A stretch of DNA of 64,000 bases from Micromonospora endolithica (lineage in GTDB: Bacteria > Actinomycetota > Actinomycetes > Mycobacteriales > Micromonosporaceae). Every line of letters begins with the position of its first letter. The stretch's first letter is position 1. The notes under the pieces were generated by a model, which worked only from the letters and a program-made list of their open reading frames with translations, did no database searches and had not been told where the DNA came from. This document shows, one piece after another, positions 8,775 through 16,029 of the stretch. The translations under genes were made by a program, and so were the position numbers. Where the stretch lies: assembly GCF_003626595.1 (NCBI RefSeq), contig NZ_RBAK01000004.1, forward strand, positions 186,001 through 250,000. Reading direction: 5' to 3'.

Positions 8775-9239
8775 ATGGGGATGCCCAGTGGCGGTGCAGC
8801 CGACAGCCGGATCCTGCTGATCGCCAGCGACAACACCTTCGCCCACACCTACTCCGACCTGGCCGAGCTGCTGGCCGAGCCGGCCGAGGGGGACAGGCTC
8901 GGCGGTGCCGTCGAGTTCTTCGACTCCACCGGGCGTCGCCTCGCCCCGGTGTTCGATCCGCAGTGGACGCTTGTCGATCTGCGACCCGGCGACGAGCCGG
9001 CCGACCCGACCGCGATCCAGCGCCGCCTGCGGGCGGTGCGGGACCACGTGGAATGGTTCCTCACCACCCACCCGGACGTCGCCGAACGGGCCCGGTTGAG
9101 CGTCGCCGAGGCCGTCGCCACCCTGCCACCGCTCGGCCGCACCCTGACCGAGGACATCGACCTGATGCCCTGGCACCACGAGGGCAGCCGGGGCAACTTC
9201 CTGCACAACGCGATGCACGCGGCCGGCTGGGCGCACTGA
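8775..9239 (+). CDS. Hypothetical 154-aa protein
   Basis: A soluble, acidic protein with no signal peptide or membrane segment. It opens with a beta-strand-like stretch (RILLIASDNTFAHTYSDLAE), has a middle segment resembling a cargo- or ligand-binding sandwich (GAVEFFDSTGRRLAPVFDP), and ends His-rich (MPWHHEGSRGNFLHNAMHA). I do not recognise the family. Start: ATG 8775 with AGAGGAAG 5 bases upstream. It lies between the large secreted protein and the histidine kinase, 27 bases from the latter, so it may be co-transcribed with the two-component system. Confidence 0.65.
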   Translation: MGMPSGGAADSRILLIASDNTFAHTYSDLAELLAEPAEGDRLGGAVEFFDSTGRRLAPVFDPQWTLVDLRPGDEPADPTAIQRRLRAVRDHVEWFLTTHPDVAERARLSVAEAVATLPPLGRTLTEDIDLMPWHHEGSRGNFLHNAMHAAGWAH

Positions 9240-9266
9240 CCGGCCCCGTCGAGTCGGGAGGCCGCC

Positions 9267-11252
9267 GTGACATCGGACGACCACCGCGTACGCCGCTGGC
9301 CGCTGGCCGGGGCGGCAGCGGCCGTGGCGCTGCTCGTCCTGGCCGGCCACTTCCAGCAGCGCGACGGTGCGCTGCTCGGACCCAGCTCGCTGACCGCGGT
9401 CTTCGCCGCGGCGTTCACCGCCTGCGGTGGGCTGGTGCTGGCCGGCGTCGCCGGCCACCCGGTCGGCCGACTGATGCTCGCCGCCGGCCTGCTCGCCGTC
9501 GGCGAGACGCTCGCGCTCAGCTGGTCGTCGTGGCTACCCCTGGCGTGGCTGGCGCAGTGGCTGTGGTGGCCGCCGTACGCCCTGGTCTTCCTGGCCCTGC
9601 TGATCTTCCCGGACGGGCGGCTGCCGGGTCCGCGATGGCGGGCCGTGGCCGCTGTTCTGGTCGGCTGCGCGGCGATCTCCACCGCCGGGTTCGCGGCCGC
9701 CGCCGTCGACGACCCGGGTGGCCTGCTGCTGACCGGTGAACTGGCCGCCACTGGTCGGGCGCAGTTGCTCGTCCAGCTCGCCCTGGTGGCGATCGCCGGC
9801 GAACTGCTGGCTGTCGGCGCGGTCCTGTGGTCGCTGGTGCGCCGGTGGCGGCGCGCGCGGGGGGAGACCCGTCAGCAACTCGCCTGCCTGCTCGTCGCCG
9901 GTGCGCTGTTCCTGCTCGGTCTCGTGCTCGACGGGCTGGACCTGGCCGGCGCCTGGGTGCTGATGGTGGTGGCCGTTCCGGGCGGGCTGACCCTGGCGGT
10001 GCTGCGGTACCGGCTCTACCAGCTGGAACAGGTGATCAACCGGACGTTGGTCTGGTCGGTGATGAGTCTGTTGGTGATCGCCGGATTCGTGGCCACCGTC
10101 GCGCTGCTGCGGGACCTGCTCCTCGCCGGTGACACCTCGAACGCCTCGCTGGCGGCGACCGGGCTGGTCGCGGTCGCCTTCGAGCCGGTGCGCCACCGGG
10201 TGCAGCGCGGCGTCAACCGGCTGCTGTACGGCGACCGCGACGATCCGTACGGGGTGTTGACCCGCCTCGGTGGGCTGCTGGCGAACACCGTGCGGCCGCA
10301 CGCCGTGCCGGCGCTGTTGACCGGCACGATCGCCCGGTCGCTGCGGGTCCCGTACGTCGCGGTGGAGGTCGAGGACCCGGCCGGTGCCGACCTGGCCGAC
10401 GCGGTGTACGGGCAGTCGACCGGAACGACCGAACGCTTCGACATGGTGACCCACGGCGAACAGGTCGGCCAGCTGGTCGTGGCGCACCGCCGCCCCGGGG
10501 ACCGCTTCACCCCCGTGGAGCGCCGGCTGCTCAGCGACGTCGCCCGGCACGCCTCGGTGGCGGTGGCGACCGCTCGACTGATCCGCGAGCTGCGGGACTC
10601 ACGGGAACGACTGGTCCTGGCCCGTGAGGAGGAACGCCGCAGGCTCCGCCGGGACCTGCACGACGGCCTGGGGCCGACCTTCGCCGGCATGTCGATGCAG
10701 GTGCGGGCGGCCAGCAAACTGGTCGCCGGCAGCGACCGCCTCGGGTCGATCCTGGACGAGCTGGCCGAGGAGCTGCGTATCTGCACCGCGGAGGTTCGCC
10801 GGCTGGTCGACCAGCTCCGCCCGGCCGCCCTCGACCAGGGGCTGCGGGCGGCGCTGCGGACCGAGTGCCAGCGCTTCGACGGGCCGGGGCTGCGGGTACG
10901 GCTGCATGTCGGCGACGATCTGCGGGTGCTGCCGGCGGCGGTGGAGGTGGCGGCGTACCGGATCGTGGCCGAGGCGCTGTCCAACGTGGCCCGGCACGCC
11001 CGGGCCGGCCGGTGCGAGGTCCGGGTCGGCCGCGACGGCGGCTTCCTGCTGATGGAGGTGGTCGACGACGGCGTCGGCGCGGCCCGTCCCCGACCCGGCG
11101 GAGTCGGCCTGGACTCGATCCGGCAACGTGCGGTCGAACTCGGTGGGAGTTGCGAGATCGGGGACCGGCCCGACGGCGGGACGGCGGTACGGGTCCGGCT
11201 GCCGTGGCCGGATCACGCTCAGGGGGACGACCGGTCCCGGCGGGACGACTGA
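9267..11252 (+). CDS. Membrane sensor histidine kinase, NarL/LuxR-partner type
   Basis: A 661-aa kinase. The N-terminal 270 residues hold about eight hydrophobic segments with short loops, including FPDGRLPGPRWR, common in actinobacterial multi-pass kinases. A GAF-like region follows (about 340-430), then a HisKA_3 dimerisation domain with the phosphoacceptor His465 in RRDLHDGLGPTFAGMS, and an HATPase_c domain with Asn573 in EALSNVARHARAG and a G1 box VVDDGVG. It autophosphorylates His465 and passes phosphate to the response regulator encoded 17 bases downstream. The stimulus is unknown; the membrane-embedded sensor suggests a lipid or envelope signal. GTG start with GGGAGG 6 bases upstream. 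Confidence 0.9.
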   Translation: MTSDDHRVRRWPLAGAAAAVALLVLAGHFQQRDGALLGPSSLTAVFAAAFTACGGLVLAGVAGHPVGRLMLAAGLLAVGETLALSWSSWLPLAWLAQWLWWPPYALVFLALLIFPDGRLPGPRWRAVAAVLVGCAAISTAGFAAAAVDDPGGLLLTGELAATGRAQLLVQLALVAIAGELLAVGAVLWSLVRRWRRARGETRQQLACLLVAGALFLLGLVLDGLDLAGAWVLMVVAVPGGLTLAVLRYRLYQLEQVINRTLVWSVMSLLVIAGFVATVALLRDLLLAGDTSNASLAATGLVAVAFEPVRHRVQRGVNRLLYGDRDDPYGVLTRLGGLLANTVRPHAVPALLTGTIARSLRVPYVAVEVEDPAGADLADAVYGQSTGTTERFDMVTHGEQVGQLVVAHRRPGDRFTPVERRLLSDVARHASVAVATARLIRELRDSRERLVLAREEERRRLRRDLHDGLGPTFAGMSMQVRAASKLVAGSDRLGSILDELAEELRICTAEVRRLVDQLRPAALDQGLRAALRTECQRFDGPGLRVRLHVGDDLRVLPAAVEVAAYRIVAEALSNVARHARAGRCEVRVGRDGGFLLMEVVDDGVGAARPRPGGVGLDSIRQRAVELGGSCEIGDRPDGGTAVRVRLPWPDHAQGDDRSRRDD

Positions 11253-11269
11253 GGGGTGAAGGAGTGGGC

Positions 11270-11974
11270 ATGCCGGAACCGGTGCGGGTGTTGATCGTGG
11301 ACGATCATCCGGTGGTCCGCCGTGGTCTGCGTACGATGCTCGACGGTGAGTCGTGGGTGGCGCAGGTGTGGGAGGCGGCGTCCTGCGCCGAGGCGCTCGC
11401 GACGGTCACTGCGCACCAGGTCGACGTGGTCGCGATGGACATCGCCCTGCCCGACGGCGACGGCGTGCGGGCCACCGCGCAGATCCTGCGGCACCGGCCG
11501 CGGATCGCGGTGTTGATGCTGACCATGGCCGACGACGACGAGCTGGTCGCCCGGGCGTTGCAGGCCGGGGCCCGCGGCTATCTGCTGAAGGACACCGACC
11601 CGGACGTCGTGGTCGACGCGCTGCGTACCGCCGCCTTCGGCGGGCTGGTGCTCGGCCCGGGAGTCCGACTCCCGGGGACGACCGCACCGCCCGGCCGGTT
11701 GCCGCCACCGGCGGCGTTGCCGCCGCCGTTCGACCAGCTCACGCCGCGGGAACAGGAGATCCTGCGGCATCTGGCGGCGGGGGAGGGCAATGCGGAGATC
11801 GCCCGGCGGTTCGGAATCAGTGCGAAGACGGTACGCAACCAGGTCTCCGCCGTCTTCGCCAAGCTCGGTGTGGGCGACCGGGTGCGGGCCGCACTGTTGG
11901 CCCGCGACGCCGGCATCGTGACGCCGGTCGCCGGGAGACTCCAACCGGACGCGAGGCACGGATCAAGTCAATGA
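11270..11974 (+). CDS. LuxR/NarL-family response regulator
   Basis: A 234-aa two-domain regulator. The receiver domain (1-125) has the acidic pair in IVDDHP, the phosphoacceptor Asp57 in VAMDIALPDGDG, and the conserved Lys in GYLLKDTD. A Pro-rich linker leads to a LuxR-type helix-turn-helix (about 160-225): LTPREQEILRHLAAGEGNAE and ISAKTVRNQVSAVFAKL. ATG start with GAAGGAG upstream. It is the evident partner of the upstream kinase. Its targets cannot be read here; the adjacent small protein and the 1060-aa secreted protein are natural candidates. Confidence 0.92.
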   Translation: MPEPVRVLIVDDHPVVRRGLRTMLDGESWVAQVWEAASCAEALATVTAHQVDVVAMDIALPDGDGVRATAQILRHRPRIAVLMLTMADDDELVARALQAGARGYLLKDTDPDVVVDALRTAAFGGLVLGPGVRLPGTTAPPGRLPPPAALPPPFDQLTPREQEILRHLAAGEGNAEIARRFGISAKTVRNQVSAVFAKLGVGDRVRAALLARDAGIVTPVAGRLQPDARHGSSQ

Positions 11975-12316
11975 CCCGGGAACCGGGTGCCCTGACGCGC
12001 AGCGCCGCCGCAGGAGGATGGCGCCGGCCGCGTTGAGGGCCACGCCGAGCAGCCGTTCGAACGCCTGGCCGGTGGTGCGGTCTGGTGGGCGGAAGATGTG
12101 GAGCGTTGGATCACGGAGCACCAGCCGTGGAAGGCGCGCGGCGCAGACGAACCACCACCGCCCGAAAGCTGACACACCGCCGCCTCCACCCGGACAGGGT
12201 GTGGGCGTGTTGCTGCTCCAGGCGCGCTCACCGCCCGACGCCGTACCGACGTACCACCTATCCCTCACGCGGGCTCCCCGTTGACGTCGGCTGGACGGAT
12301 CCGGGAGGCTGTCTCG
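11975..12316. other. Gene-poor gap, 342 bp, with one gene relic
   Basis: Between the response regulator and the DinB-like gene there is no intact gene. The only recognisable content is the 3' relic of a DNA-binding protein at 12047-12172. The DinB promoter must lie in the last 140 bases. Confidence 0.5.
12047..12172 (+). pseudogene. 3' relic of a small helix-turn-helix (AlpA/excisionase-like) protein
   Basis: A 42-codon open stretch without a start codon ends at a TGA (12170-12172) and reads PFERLAGGAVWWAEDVERWI followed by TEHQP. This is the usual C-terminal wing of small AlpA/MerR-like HTH proteins found in actinobacterial mobile or regulatory loci (..FERLAGG.VW..EDVERWI.EHRP). The helix-turn-helix itself is missing upstream, so I call it a truncated remnant. 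It could mark an old insertion or deletion. Confidence 0.45.
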
Positions 12317-13072
12317 ATGCCTGCTGCGTATGCCCAGAGTGATCAGTTCCGGGGTGCCCGCATCCACCTGTGCGATCTTGTCGGTCTTGAGATTCGCGAC
12401 TGCGAAGTCAGCGGCCTGAAGATCGTGGACTGTTATGGGGGCGACGTCTACCTCGGTGGTGCCTTCGAGCGTCTCGTTGTCAACGACATTGACGTGACCG
12501 CCTACGTCGAGGCCGAACTCGACCGGCGGCATCCCACGCGGGTGCGGGCGCGTGATGCCGTGTCCCCCGTCGACTACCGGGCTGCCTGGGATGCCATCGA
12601 GACGCAATGGGAGGCGACACTCGACCGCGCCAGGCTCCTGCCCGAGGCCAGACTGCACGAGCAGGTCGACGGCGAGTGGTCATTCGTCGAGACCCAACGG
12701 CACCTGCTGATGGCCGCCGATGCCTGGCTTGGTAATGCCGTGTTGGAGGAGGATGCGCCCTTTCACCCGTTGGGCCTTCCTCACGGCGGGATGCCGCCCG
12801 AAGCGGCGGTGAAGCTCGGGCTCACCCTCGAAGCCACCCCGACGCTCGACGAGGTGCTCGTGCCGCGACTCGCTCGCATGGCCACGATGCGGCGTGTCCT
12901 CGGCGGGCTCACCGAGGCCGAGCTCGATCGGGTGTGTGGTCGCAAGCCGGCGGACCCATACCCAGACCAGGAGTACGTCGTGCGCCGCTGCCTCAAGGTG
13001 GTTCTCAAGGAGGAGGCCGAGCATCACCGTTACGCGACACGCGACCTCGCCGTGCTCGAAGCCGGTGCCTGA
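12317..13072 (+). CDS. DinB-like four-helix protein with a pentapeptide-like N-terminus
   Basis: A 251-aa soluble protein. Residues 1-60 look like a short pentapeptide-repeat-like beta structure (FRGARIHLCDLVGLEIRDCE). The rest matches the DinB_2/YfiT-like superfamily: WSFVETQRHLLMAADAWLG has the first metal-ligand His, and KEEAEHHRYATRDL near the C-terminus has the second and third, a typical DinB His triad. Members are often thiol-dependent (mycothiol or bacillithiol) transferases or hydrolases; this one is unassigned. Start: ATG 12317 with GGGAGG 8 bases upstream. No operon partner. Confidence 0.8.
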   Translation: MPAAYAQSDQFRGARIHLCDLVGLEIRDCEVSGLKIVDCYGGDVYLGGAFERLVVNDIDVTAYVEAELDRRHPTRVRARDAVSPVDYRAAWDAIETQWEATLDRARLLPEARLHEQVDGEWSFVETQRHLLMAADAWLGNAVLEEDAPFHPLGLPHGGMPPEAAVKLGLTLEATPTLDEVLVPRLARMATMRRVLGGLTEAELDRVCGRKPADPYPDQEYVVRRCLKVVLKEEAEHHRYATRDLAVLEAGA

Positions 13073-13186
13073 ACCGGGGTGAAGGCGCCCGCTGCTGACC
13101 AGGTGGGGCGGCAGCAACCGGGTGCAGGTCGCGCTGGCCGTGCACGACGCCGAACTGCGCTGAGCCGGGTTTGGATCCCGGTACGC

Positions 13187-13206
13187 AATTCCCATGAGCG
13201 GGAATT
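13187..13206. promoter_or_regulatory. Inverted repeat upstream of the graspetide operon
   Basis: AATTCCC and its complement GGGAATT are separated by 6 bases, in a patch of lower GC (13180-13330) about 130 bp before the first operon gene. The position suggests a regulator site for the graspetide promoter. Confidence 0.4.
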
Positions 13207-13300
13207 CCAATTTCGGACAATGGTCGAATGTGTTGGCCGCCTTTGTCTGAATAGTCTTTCAGTCGACGGTGACCGCGTGGAAGTTCCAGTCCCATAGACC

Positions 13301-13326
13301 TTCACAAAGTTAGATGCGTCTATAAA
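13301..13326 (+). promoter_or_regulatory. Candidate promoter of the graspetide operon
   Basis: TTCACA (13301-13306) and TATAAA (13321-13326) could be -35 and -10 elements, although the 14-bp spacing is short. A transcript starting about 9 bases after the TATAAA would begin at the GTG at 13336, giving a leaderless message, which is common in actinobacteria. Confidence 0.3.
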
Positions 13327-13329
13327 GAT

Positions 13330-13689
13330 GTGATCGTGGACGACCGAGAACCAGCCGGGGACGGCGGCCGACGGGGGAGCGCGACCATCCCGGTGACCGT
13401 CCTGCGGCTGGACCGTCCGGAACTCGACGGGACGCGTCTCGTCGTCCGGGCAGTCGACGTCGACCTGCGGGAACAGCGCCGTGTGCACCACCTCGCGCCG
13501 TTGGGCTACCTGTACGACCGCTCCGACCACGACGAGCTGGAATCCGATCTCACTCTCGACGCCGGGCACTACGACGAGGACAACCTGGTCTGGTCGTTCT
13601 CCGCCGACGTGCCCGGAATCATCGGGCTCACCGAGCCACTGTCGTCGGCCGGCACTCCGCCGGCCGGAAACGAAGGAGACCAGGAATGA
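13330..13689 (+). CDS. Precursor-like protein of the graspetide operon (unknown function)
   Basis: A 119-aa protein with no signal peptide; the start is GTG 13330 or GTG 13336 (six bases later and possibly leaderless). Its C-terminal half carries the same ordered motifs as the precursor encoded next: PLGYLY (residues 57-62), GHYD (79-82) and VW (87-88) here, against PFGYLF (34-39), GHYD (55-58) and VW (63-64) in the precursor, with nearly equal spacing. It lacks the Thr/Cys/Asp core and ends Glu/Asp-rich. It may be a diverged second precursor, a leader-like chaperone or a competitor for the ligase. Its stop overlaps the precursor start by 4 bases (ATGA), so the two are co-translated. Confidence 0.75.
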   Translation: MIVDDREPAGDGGRRGSATIPVTVLRLDRPELDGTRLVVRAVDVDLREQRRVHHLAPLGYLYDRSDHDELESDLTLDAGHYDEDNLVWSFSADVPGIIGLTEPLSSAGTPPAGNEGDQE

Positions 13690-13976
13690 CGACCACGCTC
13701 ACCCGCACCCCGCTGCGGACGTCCCTGTCCATGACCAGCGGACACGACTTCAGCCAGCCGCTGCCGGCCGACCACGAGAAGCAGCCCTTCGGCTACCTGT
13801 TCGCCAACTGGGACCCGGGCATGCCGGAGCCGACCGCGGCGGAGCTGGGTCACTACGACCCCGACCAGCAGGTGTGGGTCACCCCCGACGGTGCCATCAC
13901 CGCCGGCATCTACACCAAGACCCGCACCTCGGGATCGAGCTGCGGTGACTGCGTGACCGACGACGCCTGCGCCTAG
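13686..13976 (+). CDS. tgmA: ATP-grasp-modified RiPP (graspetide) precursor peptide, TgmA-like
   Basis: A 96-aa precursor. The leader holds PFGYLFANWDPGMPEP and GHYDPDQQVWVTPDG, which match the conserved leader block of actinobacterial 'putative ATP-grasp target' peptides (Y-D-P-x-x-Q followed by D-G). The presumed core follows residue about 76: TKTRTSGSSCGDCVTDDACA, with Thr/Ser side chains and Asp88, Asp92 and Asp93 as possible ester or amide partners, plus Cys86, Cys89 and Cys95. Known graspetides link side-chain carboxylates to Thr/Ser/Lys; cysteines in the core are unusual. AAGGAG lies 7 bases before the ATG. Processing is probably done by the ligase and exporter encoded downstream. Confidence 0.85.
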   Translation: MTTTLTRTPLRTSLSMTSGHDFSQPLPADHEKQPFGYLFANWDPGMPEPTAAELGHYDPDQQVWVTPDGAITAGIYTKTRTSGSSCGDCVTDDACA

Positions 13977-13985
13977 GGACGCTTC

Positions 13986-15002
13986 GTGACCATGTCGCCA
14001 TCGGATCCCGGGATCCTGATTCTCACCCAGGACTTCGACCCCACGGTCGATCCCGTCGTTCGGAGTCTCACCGCGAGAGGCGCCAACGTCGTACGCGTCG
14101 ACCTGAGCTGTTTCCCGCAGACGCTGACGTTCACCACCTCGGACTTCGATGGCGAACGACGGCGGCTGCTGCACCGCGGGCGGGAGATCGACCTCGGTCG
14201 GCTCTCCGGGGTGTGGTACCGCCGTCCCACCGCGTTCCGCTTCGACGCCCAGATGAGCGAGGCCGAGCAGCAGTTCGCCCGCAACGAGGCGCTGCACGGC
14301 ATCGGCGGCATCCTGCGCGCCACCGACTGCCTCTGGGTCAACCGGCCCGACGTCGACGCCGTCGCCGAACTGAAGCCCTATCAGCTCCAGCTCGCCAAGC
14401 AGCTCGGCATGCGGGTGCCGCGTACCCTGCTCACCAACGACCCCGCCGAGGTGAAGGCCCTCGTGGAGTCCACCGACCGGCCGATCGTCTACAAGGCGCT
14501 CACCGGCGGGGTGATCCACTACCCGGGAGCCTTCCCCAGCGGGCTCTACACCACCATGGTCGGCGACGAGATCCTGACGCACGCCGACCGGGTCCGGCAC
14601 ACCGTCTGCATGTTCCAGGAGTACGTGGACAAGGCGTACGAGGTGCGGCTGACCGTCATCGGCGACACCTGGTTCCCGGTGGTCATCGACTCGCAGGCCA
14701 TGTCCACCACCTCCGTCGACTGGCGCGGCGAGAACCATCTGCCCTACGGGCCCTACAAGCCGCTGCCCGACGATGTGGTGGCGAAGGTCCAACGGATGCT
14801 CGACCGCCTCGGCATCGTCTACGCCGCGATCGACTTCATCGTCACGCCCGACGGCGAGCACGTGTTCCTGGAGGTCAACCCGGGCGGCCAGTTCATGTGG
14901 ATGCAGCACGACCTGGGGTTGCCGCTGGGCGAGACCGTCGCGGACCTGTTGCTGGCCGGCGACCCCTATCGGCGGGGCGAGGTCACCCAGGTCGGCTACT
15001 GA
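13986..15002 (+). CDS. tgmB: ATP-grasp ribosomal peptide maturase (TgmB/MvdD family)
   Basis: A 338-aa ligase. After a short N-terminal domain that includes the peptide-binding region (LSGVWYRRPTAFRF, typical of TgmB/MvdC/MvdD), the ATP-grasp fold is seen in RPIVYKALTGGVIHYPGAF (nucleotide Lys and Gly loop), MFQEYVDKAYEVRLTVIGD (substrate and metal Glu/Arg) and AAIDFIVTPDGEHVFLEVNP (magnesium-binding Asp, Glu and Asn). It should phosphorylate precursor Asp/Glu carboxylates and join them to Thr/Ser/Lys to make macrolactones or lactams. Start: GTG 13986 (AGGGA 6 bases upstream) or ATG 13992. It is 9 bases after the precursor stop. Confidence 0.92.
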   Translation: MTMSPSDPGILILTQDFDPTVDPVVRSLTARGANVVRVDLSCFPQTLTFTTSDFDGERRRLLHRGREIDLGRLSGVWYRRPTAFRFDAQMSEAEQQFARNEALHGIGGILRATDCLWVNRPDVDAVAELKPYQLQLAKQLGMRVPRTLLTNDPAEVKALVESTDRPIVYKALTGGVIHYPGAFPSGLYTTMVGDEILTHADRVRHTVCMFQEYVDKAYEVRLTVIGDTWFPVVIDSQAMSTTSVDWRGENHLPYGPYKPLPDDVVAKVQRMLDRLGIVYAAIDFIVTPDGEHVFLEVNPGGQFMWMQHDLGLPLGETVADLLLAGDPYRRGEVTQVGY

Positions 15003-15003
15003 C

Positions 15004-16029
15004 ATGACGGGCGCGGCGCTGCTCGTCGGTCAGCTCGTCCTCGCGGTCACCCTCGCGTGGTCGGCGTCGGGCAAGGTGCGTCGGGTGGCGCACGCGGCCT
15101 TCCGCGCGTCGCTGCCCCGTACCCTCGGCGTGCCGGCCGGGCTCGCCGGGCCGCTGGCCGTCGGGGTGGTCACGGCCGAGGTGGTCACCGCTGTCACGCT
15201 CGTGGCGGCCCTGGCCGTCCCGGCCCTCGCCCCGACCGGGTACGTCCTGGCCGCCACCCTGCTGGGAGCCTTCACGGCGGCGGTCGCGGTGATGATCCGC
15301 CGGGGCGTACGCGAGCCATGCCGCTGCTTCGGTGCCACCGACGACCCGCCCGGCCCCGCCCACCTGGCCCGCAACGTGGGGCTGACGGCGGTGGCCGTCG
15401 GCGGTACGGTCCTCACACTCGGCGGAGCGCGGCCGGTGTCCCTGACGGGCACCGGCGGGCCGCCCGGCTGGTCGGGAGGCGAGATGCCCTACCTTCCCCT
15501 GGTGCTGGCGCTGCTCACCGTGGTCTGCCTGGCCAACACGGTGGTGCTCGCCGTGGTGCTGCGGCAGTTGCGGCAGCAGTCCGCGTTGTTGAAGGTCAGT
15601 ATCGAGGGGGTCGCCAACCCGGAGCCGATCATGATGGTGGCCGGCGCGACGGTCGGCGAATTCACCGCCACCACGGTCGACGGCGCACCGGTCAGCCGGG
15701 CCGACCTGCGGGGCGAGACGTTGGTGGCCTTCGTCTCCCCGAGCTGCCCGGCGTGCGCCGAGAGCCTGCCCGGGTTCGTCGCCCGGGCCGGGGCCCGACC
15801 CGAGGGCCGGGAGGGGGCGCTCGCCGTCGTGCTCGGCTCGGGCGAGGCCGCCGACCGGCTCAGCGAGCAGCTCAGCCCGGTGGCCCGGGTGGTCGTCGAA
15901 CCCGAACGCGGGCCGGTCTCCCGGGCCTTCGGCGTCGACGGCTACCCCGCCTTCGGGCTGCTCGCCGGGGACACGATGGTCGCCAGTCACTTCGTCCTCG
16001 ACCGGGTTCCGGAGACCGCCGCGTCGTGA
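15004..16029 (+). CDS. MauE-type membrane protein fused to a thioredoxin-like (TlpA/ResA) domain
   Basis: A 341-aa protein. The N-terminal 150 residues are a four-helix MauE/DoxX-like membrane domain with the redox-associated cysteine motif EPCRCFGATDDPPG between helices. A fifth helix (about 160-185, LPLVLALLTVVCLANTVVLA) leads to an extracytoplasmic thioredoxin-like domain (about 215-335) with the active site SPSCPACAES. It probably moves electrons across the membrane to make or break disulfides outside. The start is one base after the ligase stop, and its end overlaps the transporter GTG by 4 bases. Since the neighbouring precursor core has a CxxC and a third Cys, a role in its redox state is a reasonable inference. 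Confidence 0.85.
   Translation: MTGAALLVGQLVLAVTLAWSASGKVRRVAHAAFRASLPRTLGVPAGLAGPLAVGVVTAEVVTAVTLVAALAVPALAPTGYVLAATLLGAFTAAVAVMIRRGVREPCRCFGATDDPPGPAHLARNVGLTAVAVGGTVLTLGGARPVSLTGTGGPPGWSGGEMPYLPLVLALLTVVCLANTVVLAVVLRQLRQQSALLKVSIEGVANPEPIMMVAGATVGEFTATTVDGAPVSRADLRGETLVAFVSPSCPACAESLPGFVARAGARPEGREGALAVVLGSGEAADRLSEQLSPVARVVVEPERGPVSRAFGVDGYPAFGLLAGDTMVASHFVLDRVPETAAS

Noticed and set aside
11963-12658. A 231-codon minus-strand frame overlapping the DinB-like gene
   Set aside because: It overlaps a gene with a good ribosome site and DinB His motifs, and has no recognisable domain.
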